Below are positions 32,826 through 44,177 of a DNA stretch of 64,000 bases, one piece after another. Each line of letters begins with the position of its first letter. Within the stretch, counting starts at the first letter, position 1. The position numbers and the translations under genes were made by a program. The notes under the pieces are model-generated. The model was not told where the DNA came from. It did no database searches and was given only the letters and a program-made list of their open reading frames with translations. The DNA is from Manis javanica. Lineage: Eukaryota; Chordata; Mammalia; Pholidota; Manidae. The DNA is taken from NCBI RefSeq assembly GCF_040802235.1, contig NC_133161.1:19113001-19177000 (forward strand), written 5' to 3'.

Positions 32826-33954
32826 CTGTGGGCTCCCATTACCACGGCCCTCCCTTCTCTGGGTATTTCTAGCTGATCCTGCACACACCCTCTCCCTGTC
32901 TGCTCTGGAAGTGCCACAGAGTGTCAGTCTTGCCGCTGCCCTGCTCCCCATTTCCCACCTAGAGAACTGGGTCCTGCTCTTTAGTGTGTCACCCCTCAAA
33001 CTCCCCAGTCTCTGCCACCCTTCTGGAGTCCCCAGTCCACAAAGGGACACACATAGGTCATACCTGGGCCTCAGCGCTTCTCTCTGGTTCGGAAATCTGC
33101 ATATCTAACATTTCCACACCTACAAAATCACTTTTTAGCTGATCGTTTTAGATACCTTGTACTATATTATATTTATACCCAGTAGGCCATAGATTGAGGT
33201 TTCCCTCTCTGTTCCCTTGCTCCGTCACTGTCTACTCTTTTTCCTACATATTTAGCTGTGGGATGGCAGATCATTTAAAAATATTTTTGTGTATTAATAT
33301 ATAAATGATACTTTTTGTAAACTTGGAAAACAAAATATGAGATAAAATAACAAAACCAGTGTTTTATTTTATAAATGAAAATACATTTATATGTAAACAA
33401 TCATGATTTGATAATTTAATATTTTAAAATATTTTTAGTGACAGATTTTTAAAATATGCTTATTTGACAATTGTAGTTCAAATTCCTTTCAATTCAGTAA
33501 CCTTTTATTTCTGCCATAGTTCTTAAATGCCCACTATACTCTTAGCCACTGACATTTCTATATCCTGCATCACTTTCTCTCTGGACAAAGATGTTGCTAG
33601 AAAAGTAAGTGCATTGTCAAATGCTGAATTAAATTTGTATCAGTTTATTTATTACAAGACTTCTCAGAGCCTTTAATTGTTAACGTAATTTTCTAGCAAT
33701 GAAAGACTGTATATAGCATTGCCCAAACTTGACTATTGAATAATCAGAGACTTTCTTAAAAAAAGACATTTTAACATCTTCCTAGGAGTTAGGGTACCCT
33801 GGAACTCCATTTGAGAAACACCACTTTACAGCAAGCTGTCCAAGTTTTCACCTGGTTTACTTCATACTCCAAAGCCAGTAGCACAGTATTCTATGTAACT
33901 GGGTTGAGGAGCCTATAGTTCTTACTGATTTCTGTGTGAAGCAAACATTGGCTG
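32826..33954. other. Unannotated stretch, A/T-rich in the middle
   Basis: The part 33260-33480 is strongly A/T-rich with many ATTTT and TTAAAATA motifs and no gene features. The rest is unclassified. Confidence 0.45.
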
Positions 33955-34155
33955 AAACAGAACATTGGAGGTGGAATAAAATACAGGGGTTCACATCTTG
34001 GTGTTGCTGCTCAGCAACTATGTGTATTTGGTTAATCACGGCTTAGGCCGTTCCCTTGCCTACAAACTGTGGATAAGATGTGCCTCCCAGGGTTGTTGTA
34101 AAGAATAAATGACATTGTTTATGAAAGTGCCTAATTAAATATAAATGCTCTAGAC
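33955..34155 (+). mobile_element. MIR SINE, sense, diverged
   Basis: GGGTTCACATCTTGGTGTTG, TTGCCTACAAACTGTGGATA and CCCAGGGTTGTTGTAAAGAA align with MIR in order. Confidence 0.58.
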
Positions 34156-34874
34156 AAGCAATTTTAAGGTGTTTATTAGTATAGGAACAAACCCAAAATT
34201 GTAACCTTGATAATACTGTGTTTTATCAACTTGGCTCACGCCTGGTGCTCCAGAATCCACAAGCCTCTGTCATGTGACAAACAGCGTCTTCACTCTACAG
34301 GACCTACTGGAGAGAAACAGAGAAGCACCTGCTCTGCTGTGCCGCCCCTCCCTGGCCCACGGCAGGAAACCGCTCCAGTCTTGTTGAAGTCCTACTGCAC
34401 AAGGTGGCCCAGCTGCTTGGAGGGTAAGAAGTAGCCAGGGCACGAGGAAGCCATGCTTCCCTCCCCACCCCATCAACAGATCCTCACTGAGCTGAGGCCC
34501 CAGAGGAAAATGGCACAATAGCAAACACCCAGAGCTAGAAATGTGAGGCTTCCCTCTGCCAAGGGTCGTCCCTGCAAGCAGTGGGACTGGGCGTGAACCA
34601 CCAGCTTCACAGTCTCCTGTTCTCCGTCTGGTACAATGTCTGACAATGCCGACCTCGTGAGAGTTTTGCAGACAAGAAAGAAAAAGGATGTCAAACTCCC
34701 AGCCTTCAAGGGGCTAGTGTTTTAGTGTGAGAGACAAGATACACACTCTAAGAGCAAATGACTTTTTTTTTATGATGAAATCGCTACTCTAAGACAGATG
34801 TGCCATCCATACACAGCTGTGCAGCCGCCTCTGCTGTCCATGGCCGAGGAATCTGGCTGGTCACACTGTGATGG
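34156..34874. other. Unannotated stretch
   Basis: I see no gene and no repeat that I can name. Confidence 0.4.
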
Positions 34875-35246
34875 TGTTCCCACTTGGGGTACCACAACAG
34901 AACACCACAGACTGGGGGGCTGAAGCAACAGACACTTACTCTCTCACCGTTCTGGAGGCTGGAAGTCCGAGGTCAGGGTGCCAGCAGGGGTGGGTTCTGG
35001 TGGGGGCTCCCTTCCTGGCTTGTAAGTGGCCACATTCTCACCGTGTCCTCACATGGCCCTTCCTCAGCTTGTACGTGGAGAGAGCCCTCTGGTGCCTCTT
35101 CTTGTAAGGCCACCAGTCCCTACCAGATCAGAACCCCACCCATATGACCTCATTTAACCTTAATTACTTCTAAATACTGTCACTTTGGGGTTAGAGCTTC
35201 AACATATGAATTCGGGGCAGAGAAGGGAAACAATTCATTCCATAGC
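34875..35246 (-). mobile_element. MaLR LTR (MLT1 type), antisense
   Basis: CCACAACAGAACACCACAGA, CCGTTCTGGAGGCTGGAAGT, TTCTCACCGTGTCCTCACAT and AGAGCTTCAACATATGAATT are the reverse complement of an MLT1-type LTR, in order. Confidence 0.75.
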
Positions 35247-35814
35247 AGATGTTAATGAGGTCAAGGCTGTGCATTGCCTTTCAGGGGGCCAGCTGACTCA
35301 CCCTGGTTCCAGGCATGGGTAATAACTTGCCTAGGTCTGTCCACAGCATAGGGGAGTGTGGATTTGATGCAGACCATCCTAACCATTGGAATGGCAAAAC
35401 GTCAGACCCCTAAATGGAGTCTAGTTTGCCCCTTACTTTGAAGGATGAGGGAATCATGACTTCCAGAAATGAAGTGATGCTCTTAAGGTTCCATAGTCCA
35501 AATCCTTGACTCCCTCAGGGATTACCATTTTAAAGATGTGATTTGTAAAACAACCAAGCCCGTTTGAGCCAGCTTACACTACTTCCAGAGCTGTGTATTC
35601 CCCATATCCCAGGCAGATGTTCCCAGCTGATCTTGCTAATATCAGGTCACTGCAAACAACAGGGGCAATTCCACTTTGAGCAGCTGCCGTGATTAACTCC
35701 TGGGACAGAACCCAGAGAGCCCAGACTACTTTCCTCCCACCTCTGTCCCCTTTGAAATTTCTGGAACTTCCCAGGAAGCCCTAGGGCTCCTGGGACACAA
35801 GTAGGCATTCACGT

Positions 35815-35910
35815 ATTCTGGTCCCATATCCCTATTTGAGAGAGAGGCAGGCCCAGATGAAAGTGACTTGCCCGAAGTTACACAGGAAGGACAGGAAGTT
35901 ATCACCAAAC
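35815..35910 (-). mobile_element. MIR-like fragment, antisense, weak
   Basis: GTGACTTGCCCGAAGTTACA, with upstream GAGAGAGGCAGGCCCAG, resembles reverse-complemented MIR. It is short and diverged. Confidence 0.38.
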
Positions 35911-36684
35911 CTGTAACAGGGCCAAGGTCTCCATCCAAAGTGTGAGCTCCTTCCAGTTCAGAAGACCCCATCTCTACCAAGTGCCAGAAAAAAAAAATAG
36001 ATTTTTTTTCCAGGCACTACTCCAAAGAATTCAATTCACTAGGGATAGGGTGGGCCCTGGCATGGGGATTTCAAGGAAACATCGGGTGACTGATGTGGCT
36101 GCTTTCGCCATGACCAGGCGTTCGTGTTCCAGGTGGGCAGTGGCTGTACTGAAGGCAGGGAAATGAGTCCCGAGGCTTTTAGGCCAAGCTGTCATTGGCT
36201 TTCCCTGTCCCTGTAGCACCAAGAGCTCTATTCTTGATTCTGTCTAAGAACTAAAGGGTGATTCCTAGAACTATAGGCTGTGTCTGATCCCATAGCATCA
36301 CTTGTTAGACTCATCTAGAAAGTTCCCAGCACATTCCTATAGGTGGAATGCATACATAAACAATAACAGGTGCAGACTGGCGATCCCACTAATTATCACC
36401 ATCTGGATGAACAGACTTAAAAAAAAAAAAACCCAAAAAACTATGTGATGGAATTTTCTCCTCTTCGCTTTCTTATTTCTGGTGGCTTAAATATTGTGTT
36501 TGGTTTAAATACAGGCATGATTTGACCACAAATATTATGGGCAGAAAAGCCAACACAGCAGACTCCGTGGAAAGGCTGTTGCTTTCAGGTAGGACATAAA
36601 AATAGTGCTTGCTGCGTCTGCAGGTGTTCCTGGCTCTTGCCTCACTCCTCCACAGGACAGCTCTGGGGAGTTAGCTTACTCCCA

Positions 36685-36770
36685 TTTTAGAGAGAAGTAA
36701 TTGGAGTGGAAGAGGTTAAGCAGCTCAAGGTCACAGAAAATTGGTGATGGAGTTGCAATGAAAATGTGGA
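36685..36770 (-). mobile_element. MIR fragment, antisense
   Basis: CCCATTTTAGAGAGAAGTAA, then GGTTAAGCAGCTCAAGGTCA, follow the reverse complement of the MIR core. Confidence 0.5.
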
Positions 36771-38880
36771 TGGCCTGTCTTAGCTATGACCGGCTCTAGC
36801 CTGGGGTCCTGGCCCCTGGAGGTGGGGCTGAGGACTGATTCATGGCTCCTGGAATAAAGGAACCAGGAAGATAACTCCAGTCAGCTGGGCTTGCTTTTGT
36901 TATGTTGATTAATAAGGAGCCTTTGAAAGGTAATCATCTGTGTAAAATGCATTCCACCGCTGTGCCATGTCCTCCCGGCCCCTGGAGGTAGCTGTTCCCT
37001 CATGGTAACAGGGGAGAGGTGGTATTAAGCTCAGCTGCCAGGGCACCGTAGAGACAGGTGTCTCTGGGCAGTATTTGGGAGGATAAGATTTCAGTCCTAA
37101 AGATGTGGTCCTCAGATTGTCATAGTTTACGCTTTATTCGTGGGGTCTCTGCATCTGGCCTTCTCCAAGGCCGTGCATCTATTCTCCCCACTCTGGAAGG
37201 GAGCAGAAGTGGGCCTGACCTACTCAAGAAGGGAGAACAAGGCTGCTCACTTCCCTCTTTTCGTGCAGTTCAGAAACCAGACCCATGGCTGGTGCAGCCA
37301 GGGGTGCTGGCAATTCCATTTTGAGCTGCTACGGAAGGACCATGGAGACTCAGAGATGGAACCCATGAGATCCCGCCCTGCTCAGCCCCAAACCTCATGG
37401 GCTGATGCCAGGCAGAGGGGACATGGGAGCTTGCTCTGCTCGAGCAGGATTCTGCGGGAGTGCGAATAGGTAAACGGTTCCCTTGCTGCAGAGGCCCGCA
37501 GCTGGGGTAAGGCAGGGGTAAGGTAGCCTCTCCTGGCTTCCAGAATCAGATTCTGCTGTGTCTCAAACATGGTAAACCCAGGTTACTTATGCAATCTCTT
37601 TATTTTATGTCTGTATGAGCTGGGATGGTTGTTAGAGGACATAACACACTGAGCTAACTCCTTTGTCTCTGCTTCTGCGGACAAGGTGGGCGCTAGGCTG
37701 AGGCGACCACCTATGACAGCAAAAACATCTCTTCTGCCGTTGGCCTCTTCTGAGGGAAGGCATTGGAGCCCGTGCTAAAGGGAAAATATTATCTGATGAT
37801 GTCATTGGCTGTAACTCCTTAGTTCCATTTAACAAAGCAAATCCTCTACTTCCCTACCAGGGCTCTGGGAGAGTGGGACTCCGGACAGGCCACGTTTAGT
37901 TAGTTGAGAGGGAGTGAAGGAACCAGGAGGGTGACCTGACCTAAACACCAGGCTCCTGAGGTAGAGACCTGGGCAAATGCTCACCTGGGGCTGGAGGAGC
38001 CCACACGCCGTTCAGTGATATGCAGCACCTGCCCTGGGGGTGGACCAGACATGGTGCTCAGACTGCTTATTCTCCCCTGCACCTATGGCCAGCTAGGCAT
38101 CAGCCTCACACCTTCGTGCCCGCCTGCCACCTGCACGTCCTCCCTCGCCACACCTCTCCATCTGTCATCAGACCTGGCCTTCCTCTGTGATAGTCCTCTC
38201 CCCCTGCCCCTCACCCCCAGCAGCTGTGCTCTTCTTGGTCTGGATTCTCCACCTTGCAATGGGCTAAGGGCTGCATGGCTTGAGCCCCCAGAGAGTTCTG
38301 GGGGCTTCATTTGTAAAGCTAAGCAGTTTCACCAGTTAATGTCAGTAATTTGTAGATTTTGCAAGTTAGGTGAAGCACTTCTGACATACCAAACGTGTGA
38401 AGCCATGCAGTTGAAAGAACAGGCACTCTTCAATCAGGGAAGGTGCCACCGTCTGTTGAGCTGGGGTTGCAATAGGCAGAAAGGAATGAGTTGGCTAGTT
38501 CCCTGGAGTAGGAAGGATTCTGATCTAACCCCAGAACTGGGGCTAACCGGAGTGTACCACTGAGGATAGCCAAGGGACAAGCCACAGCGCCCCCTGGCGG
38601 ACCTCACATTGACCTGCCATCTCATTAAATGTCAGTGGTGGGGAGTCCTGTTGCTCCCCTGGTCCGCTAAGACAAGAAGCTTTCATTTTCAAAAGGACTA
38701 GTCAGAGTTAGGAATGGGGTAGGTGGCTGTAGAGAACTGCAGAGCTGAGTTGCACCCCCTGGGGTGGTTGTAAAGTAAAGAAAGTAAGCTTACCCGAAGA
38801 GGGATCTAGCCTTTGCTCTCAGCTACTGACCAGTGAACTCTAGACTCTTGGAACACCCACTTGATAAGAGTGGCTTTCCT

Positions 38881-39310
38881 TCCCTGGGGCCCTTAAGCTG
38901 CGTTGGACCATATGATTTATGATGGAGGCCTTGGGGTCACACATTATCCACTCTCCTTCCAGAGGGGTCAGCCACATTGGCAGTCAACCATGGAGCCCCA
39001 GTAAAAATTCTGCACACCAAGGCTCAGGTGAGCCTCCCTGGTCAGCAATGCTCTGTGCGTATGTCACACATCATTGCTGGGAGGAGTTCATGCCGTTCAT
39101 GGCTCCACACAAACTCTGCATGTGGAACTCTCCCAGACTCTGCCCTATGTGCCTTTTCACTTGGCTGATTTTAATCGGCATCCTTTAGCTGCAATAAACC
39201 GTAACTGTGAGTATAACAACATCCTTTACTGAGTTCTGTGAGTCCTTCTAGTGAATTATTAAACCACAAGGTGGTCTTGGTACTTCCTCACCCCAAACCC
39301 TGCCACTGGT
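38881..39310 (+). mobile_element. ERVL-type solo LTR, sense
   Basis: TATGATTTATGATGGAGGCC, TATGTCACACATCATTGCTG, CAATAAACCGTAACTGTGAG and GAGTCCTTCTAGTGAATTAT match an ERVL-class LTR layout. The AATAAA-like signal at about 39193 sits ahead of the R/U5 end. The subfamily is not resolved. Confidence 0.6.
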
Positions 39311-39711
39311 AATTTTGCAGGAGCATAGAATCCTTTAGCATCTGAATTCTGGCTATGTGACAAAGCTAACTGACCACAGACAGATTGGTCATAAACAAGA
39401 AAAAATCAAGAAAAAAGTCCTAGAGACACAGGCTCCTAGAGACAGATGTCACAGCAGGACACTAGGCTGTGGGCCCAGCTCACTGCATGACGGGCCGTGT
39501 GAGCTTTGAGTGCAGATACCAACTGAGCTAGCTGGGCTCTCACCGAAATGCTTTCTGCTGCCAGGATGAAGAGAAATCCTCAGTAAATACTCAGGGTTAA
39601 AGTGTAATTATGGCCCAACAACTAGAGGGCTTTCTTGTTAGAAAACTGTGATTTCTAGAGTTCAGTGGACAGATTAGGTATAGAAAGGTGGATTGGTGAC
39701 TGGAAAGAGAG
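39311..39711. other. Unannotated stretch
   Basis: I see nothing classifiable. A tiny repeated motif CCTAGAGACA occurs twice near 39419-39445. Confidence 0.4.
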
Positions 39712-39830
39712 GGATGATGAGTCAGAAGATGGGGATTTGGATCCTAACATTATTGCAGACTGGTCATGACTTCAGGCAGGTCCCTTATGTTGCTGGATCT
39801 TTGCCCCATTTGGCATCTGCAGGCAGACAT
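39712..39830 (+). mobile_element. MIR fragment, sense
   Basis: GGGGATTTGGATCCTAACAT, CATGACTTCAGGCAGGTCCC and GGATCTTTGCCCCATTTGGC correspond to a diverged MIR core. Confidence 0.5.
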
Positions 39831-39931
39831 TCATATATGGAATAGTATGAAGGAACTAGATTCAGGAAGGATAATGGGAGAGAATGAACATGGGTTCTTT
39901 CTCTGTCAGAGGCCATGAAGGGCTTGACTTG

Positions 39932-40400
39932 CTATATTAATCAGGGTTCTTCATAGAAGCAGAACCTATAGTATACCCTGCCACCCCCCACCCCCACCGC
40001 TGCCAACACACACACATGTGACTAGAGAGAAAAGTTTATTTTAAGGACCTGGTTCCTGTGATTATGGGGGCTGGCAAATCTGAGATCTGTAGGGTAGACC
40101 AGCAGGCTAGAAATTTGAGTCAGTGTTGCAGTCCTGAGTCTGAATTCCTCCACAGGCTAGAAAACTCACTCAAGTTTTCCATGTTGCATTCTTGAGGAGA
40201 AACCCTTCTTTTTCAGGAAACCTTCCCCTTTGCTCTTAGGCTTTCCTCTGATTGGATGAGCGCCACCCACATAGGGAGGTAATCTGCTTTACTCAAAGTC
40301 TACTGATTTAAATGTTAATCACATCTTTAAAATGCCTTCACAGCACCATGTAGACTGATGTTTGACCAAACAGCTGAGTGCCATAGCCTAGCCAAGTCAG
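39932..40400 (-). mobile_element. ERVL LTR (MLT2-like), antisense
   Basis: The plus strand shows TAATCAGGGTTCTTCATAGA, GTTTATTTTAAGGACCTGGT, CTGATTGGATGAGCGCCACC, GGTAATCTGCTTTACTCAAA and ATGTTTGACCAAACAGCTGA. This is the full reverse-complement order of an MLT2-type LTR. A C-rich low-complexity run (CACCCCCCACCCCC, about 39983) lies near the R/U5 end. Confidence 0.7.
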
Positions 40401-40794
40401 CACATGAAATGAACCACCACGCTTTTTCATTTAATGCTCACAGCAGCAATGCCAAGGAAGCCAAGGCAGTAAGGAACAGGGCTAGAGCTGGGTCTAAGGT
40501 GCTTTCACCTCCATCTCCACACGATACCATGCTGAACCCACAGGCAATCCCTAAGACCTTGCAAACTCTTTGTAAACCTAACAGTACACTCCATTTTTCC
40601 TACTGTCCTTACTCCAAAGAGCTGCTAGTTAATCCTCTCCACACTTTTTCTTAAATCATATAATGATATACTAAGAAACTTCAAAGTTTATTAGTAGCCA
40701 ATGACTTGCCTTTGTGTCCAGACTCTAGTACCTACCAGCCACCTCTTCACCTCCAACTTTGAATCTCCACTGTATGGTCCTTGGGATGCATCCG

Positions 40795-40885
40795 TTCCTT
40801 CAACAAAGTCTATTAAATGTTTATGATGTACCAGTCATGGTAAGGACTGGGGATGGAATATGGCTAAGACAGACTTTTTTGAGTT
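40795..40885 (-). mobile_element. L2 LINE 3' end, antisense
   Basis: CCTTCAACAAAGTCTATTAA, ATGATGTACCAGTCATGGTA and ACTGGGGATGGAATATGGCT are the reverse-complemented L2 terminus. Confidence 0.5.
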
Positions 40886-41551
40886 GGTCAGTCTAGCTGA
40901 TTTTGAGATTATAATAAGATGTCCAAATGTTTGGAAAGTGCTTTTGATATCATGAAATGCCAACTCTTAAATTTTTACCTGCTCATTGTAGGCACTGAAT
41001 GTACAAGCTTCCCATGATCCTATGAAAACAGTATAGTTCACTTAACTGTCAGTATGGTAGAGACTAAACATTGCTTGCATTCTGTGCATTTATTTGCTGA
41101 AAAGTTTAAGAAGTGTATCAATTGTTTAGCTCCCTGTAAAATCTCCAGGCCCCAGAAAAAATGGTAATGAAATATCTGAGCTGAAACTTGACAATGAGTT
41201 TCACCAAAGAATGAATAGAGATGAGAAGTGTGATTATGCAGGACTGATTTTTTTTTAATGCCAGATGATAATAACCAAACTCTCACTAATGGAGAAGAAT
41301 GCAGCAGAGGAAATGTTGTATCCATGAACTTAAAAATTCTTCTCATGCTCAAATAACTTGCATTCCATTTGGGAAAATGCCCTATTCTAAGGAGCATAAG
41401 TCAACAGGCAAGTTGTCCCATGATTGGAGATGGGGGCAAACTTCTGTTACCCGCTTACCTGTAATGTCATGCGTAAGTGATTGTTCATGGGAGTGCTACC
41501 TCTGGGCTCAAGGATTTTAACTAGAAGAATGTTTTTATGATGAAATGTATG

Positions 41552-41667
41552 AATGAGTGACCTATATATTTTTTAACCAAGCCTGGTGTCTTTTAAACAG
41601 GAGGGGCAAATATTGGAAGTGAGATGGGCATATAAGGGCAATGAGTAACCTATATATTTTTTAACCA
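41552..41667 (+). repeat. 28-bp direct duplication flanking a 60-bp filler copied from 42440-42497
   Basis: The 28-base sequence starting AATGAGTGACCTATATATTT (41552-41579) recurs at 41640-41667 with one difference. Between them, 41581-41638 matches 42440-42497 at about 54 of 58 bases (both start GCCTGGTGTCTTTTAAACAG). There is no poly-A and no transposon signature. The structure looks like a staggered break duplicated at its ends and filled with a copy of nearby DNA. Confidence 0.8.
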
Positions 41668-42439
41668 GGGAAAAGTAGTACTATTCCTTCACCAATGATT
41701 CTAAAGCTACACCGATGAAGAAAAATAATCGCCGTTTTATCAATCCATGTAGGCTCTGAAATAAAAGGGGCCTGGAATAGGGAAAGAATCCAGTGGACCC
41801 CTTTAGCCTAAGTTTTGTCAAATGAGAATCAAGGATGGTCCTGTTCAGGTGTCATTTTAGTGGCTGGTTTAGAGTTCACACCTCTGGTACTATCCAAATA
41901 CCTAGGTCAGTCTACTTACCTCTAATTAAAGAACATCTAGAGCTTTTTCTTTTCAAATTATTTAATAGTTAAGAATGAAAATAAGCTATGGATAAATAAG
42001 GTTTTAGTTCATATTCTGTCCCTACTTCTTTCCTCTGTGCCTCAATTTTTTAAATCACAAATGTGTAGGTTTTAAAATGTATGGATTTTATTGCTTCCTG
42101 TTCCTTCCAACACCCTAAAATCACAGCCCTCTCACACCACTCAGTTAGTTGTTCAGGAGTTAGGAAACTGGGGAAGTCGTAGTTGAAGATCTTCTCCAGC
42201 TTTGCCTGGAACCAAGCACAGTGCCCTCTGTCATCTCAGCGGGCTGTGTGTAAACTGGGGTGGGCAGGGAATTGAGGCAGGACTCTGGGGGCCAGGCAGG
42301 GTCTAAGGGCTTATTCCATCTTTTGGAAGTGCTTCTGGAATAAACATTTGGTGAGGAGGCAGGGGAATGTCCAGAAAGGGGGTTGCCAATGCAACCCCAA
42401 AATGTGCATTCTCTAGACATGTTGGCTTCTCCCTCTCTG

Positions 42440-42497
42440 GCCTGGTGTCTTTTAAACAGGAGGGACAAATATCAGAAGTGACATGGGCATATAAGGG
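42440..42497 (+). repeat. Partner (probable source) of the filler at 41581-41638
   Basis: This segment begins GCCTGGTGTCTTTTAAACAG and ends CATATAAGGG. It lies about 0.8 kb downstream of the filler, in the same orientation, and lacks the 28-base flanking duplication. That makes it the likelier donor. Confidence 0.7.
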
Positions 42498-44177
42498 ACT
42501 TCCCCCAAATCTTCCTGTAGCCCCCAGCCTAAACGTGATTCACAGAGAGTCCCAGCACCAAGAGACATCTAGCACATCTAAGCACGCTACGTCAGAGAAC
42601 CAGTTCCCCTGTGCCTCTCAGTCTGTCCTCAAGACCCAACACCAAGCCCATCTACTCTGAGGGGCCCTCAGCAAGTAACCCTTCCTGTCTCTGTCCCCTC
42701 TCTGAGTTGTCTCAGCATGTATGTCAGTATTTATGTGCATCATATGTGTGTACATATGTGTAAGTGTTCTTAAGGTTTCTCAGCTGTTAAGACTGCACAT
42801 CAGCAGAATAGTTAGCCTTAGTATACATTGTTTCCATGATAAATTGCACATGTAACCCTGTGCCTGTAACATCGGAAGGGATTGCTGGAGTGGGCAGAGA
42901 TCTGAGCTCAGGTATGGGGAATGAATAAACAAGGAAAGGGGGAGTCAGCGAAGGAATTACCCAGAGGAGCCAGGTCACTGAAGTGGAGAGGAGGAGAGAG
43001 GAGGGAAGGGAGAGAGAGAAAGAATGAGTGATAAGGGATGAAGGATACAATGCTTCTCTGGAAGGGAGGTAAGAAAATCAGAGGCAAGAATAGGTACCAC
43101 TTCATTAGGGAAAAGCTAAGCGTAAATAACATTCCTAGTTACACTAAGGAACCAATTTCAGTTGCAGTTGCTGAGCTCCAGGGCTTCCAGGGTGGGTGGC
43201 CACTGAGGGCCTGCTGTACACAGCAACTAAGGAACATCCAGCTCTGCCCTGTGAGCCCTGGAGCTGCTGCCCACTGGGCATGCTGGTGTCCAACGGCTGG
43301 AGGGACTGACGACAGTGTTCCTGAGCTGTTTTCCACTTGACTTGGAAGAAGCTGATGAACAAATTCTTGGAATGGTCTCAGTTGCTCCCATACCTCTGAA
43401 CTGCAAGCCCGTCTGCACTGCAAAGCCTTCTGTTGTCTTGGCTGCTCCCCTGCCACTGAGCTTTCAAAGCAGGCAGCGTCAGGGCAGTGTCTTTGTTGCA
43501 CACGTGAGCTCACAGAGTCTGGTGTGGGTGGCAGAGTTTCCACTCTGTTCCCTCAGCTTTTTTCTCAGACTCCCTGGCTCAGAAGAAAGCTCTGGCAGGA
43601 ATCTACATGTATGATATGAAAACAAGATTCTGTGTATGCTATATATATAGTTGTGCACAGGTGTGAGATAAGATGTGTTATGAGTGTAAAGTGTGGTCAC
43701 AAGGGCCAGATGCATAAATCTATTTATTCACAGCCATATACATCTGTTTGCAGATGACCTAGTGGTCTCTGCCTTAGTCCAGAGAAATACTTAGGACTAT
43801 TCAAAATGAACCATACTTGTCAACATGTTCTAAAAGCCAGCTAATAGAAAAAAAAGAAAATGTCAAGTTGCTTCCAAATTGATCTAAGTAGGATTTTTAA
43901 AAAATGTGCCCAGCAAAAATTGTTAATGAGACAGGTTCTGTCATTTTACACACAAAACTGTTTAATGGTCAGCAATCCAAATTCTGGCTTGTCATTCAAG
44001 GCCTTCCACCATCTAGACCTAGGATTATTCATCTTTAAGACTATGAACTCCATTATTTATACCACAAAGGCTATTTTGAGTTACAGTCGTCAGTCTACAT
44101 AGATCAATTTCTTGGACAAATAATTATTGACGTGCACATCCAATTTGCAGGTGGCGCAAAGCTGAAAAGGATAACAA

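Larger units (their letters stand above)
35247..38880. other. Mostly unannotated stretch with MIR relics
   Basis: The stretch contains two weak antisense MIR fragments (listed) and a short A-run at 36420-36433. Open frames at 37058-37469 and 38015-38563 have no family signature. I do not call any gene. Confidence 0.4.
40886..44177. other. Mostly unannotated stretch holding a local templated copy
   Basis: I support no gene. A 58-base segment at 42440-42497 recurs at 41581-41638 inside a 28-base direct repeat (listed separately). Minor purine-rich and A/T-rich low-complexity patches occur near 42980-43030 and 43640. Confidence 0.4.

Noticed and set aside
38015-38563. Open frame of 182 codons on the plus strand
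   Set aside because: No domain, repeat family or splice context; composition is low-information and the frame opens in GC-rich DNA. A protein search and conservation test would be needed to revive it.
43139-43543. Minus-strand open frame of 134 codons with overlapping frames
   Set aside because: Three overlapping frames in one place, with no signature in any; not supported as an exon.
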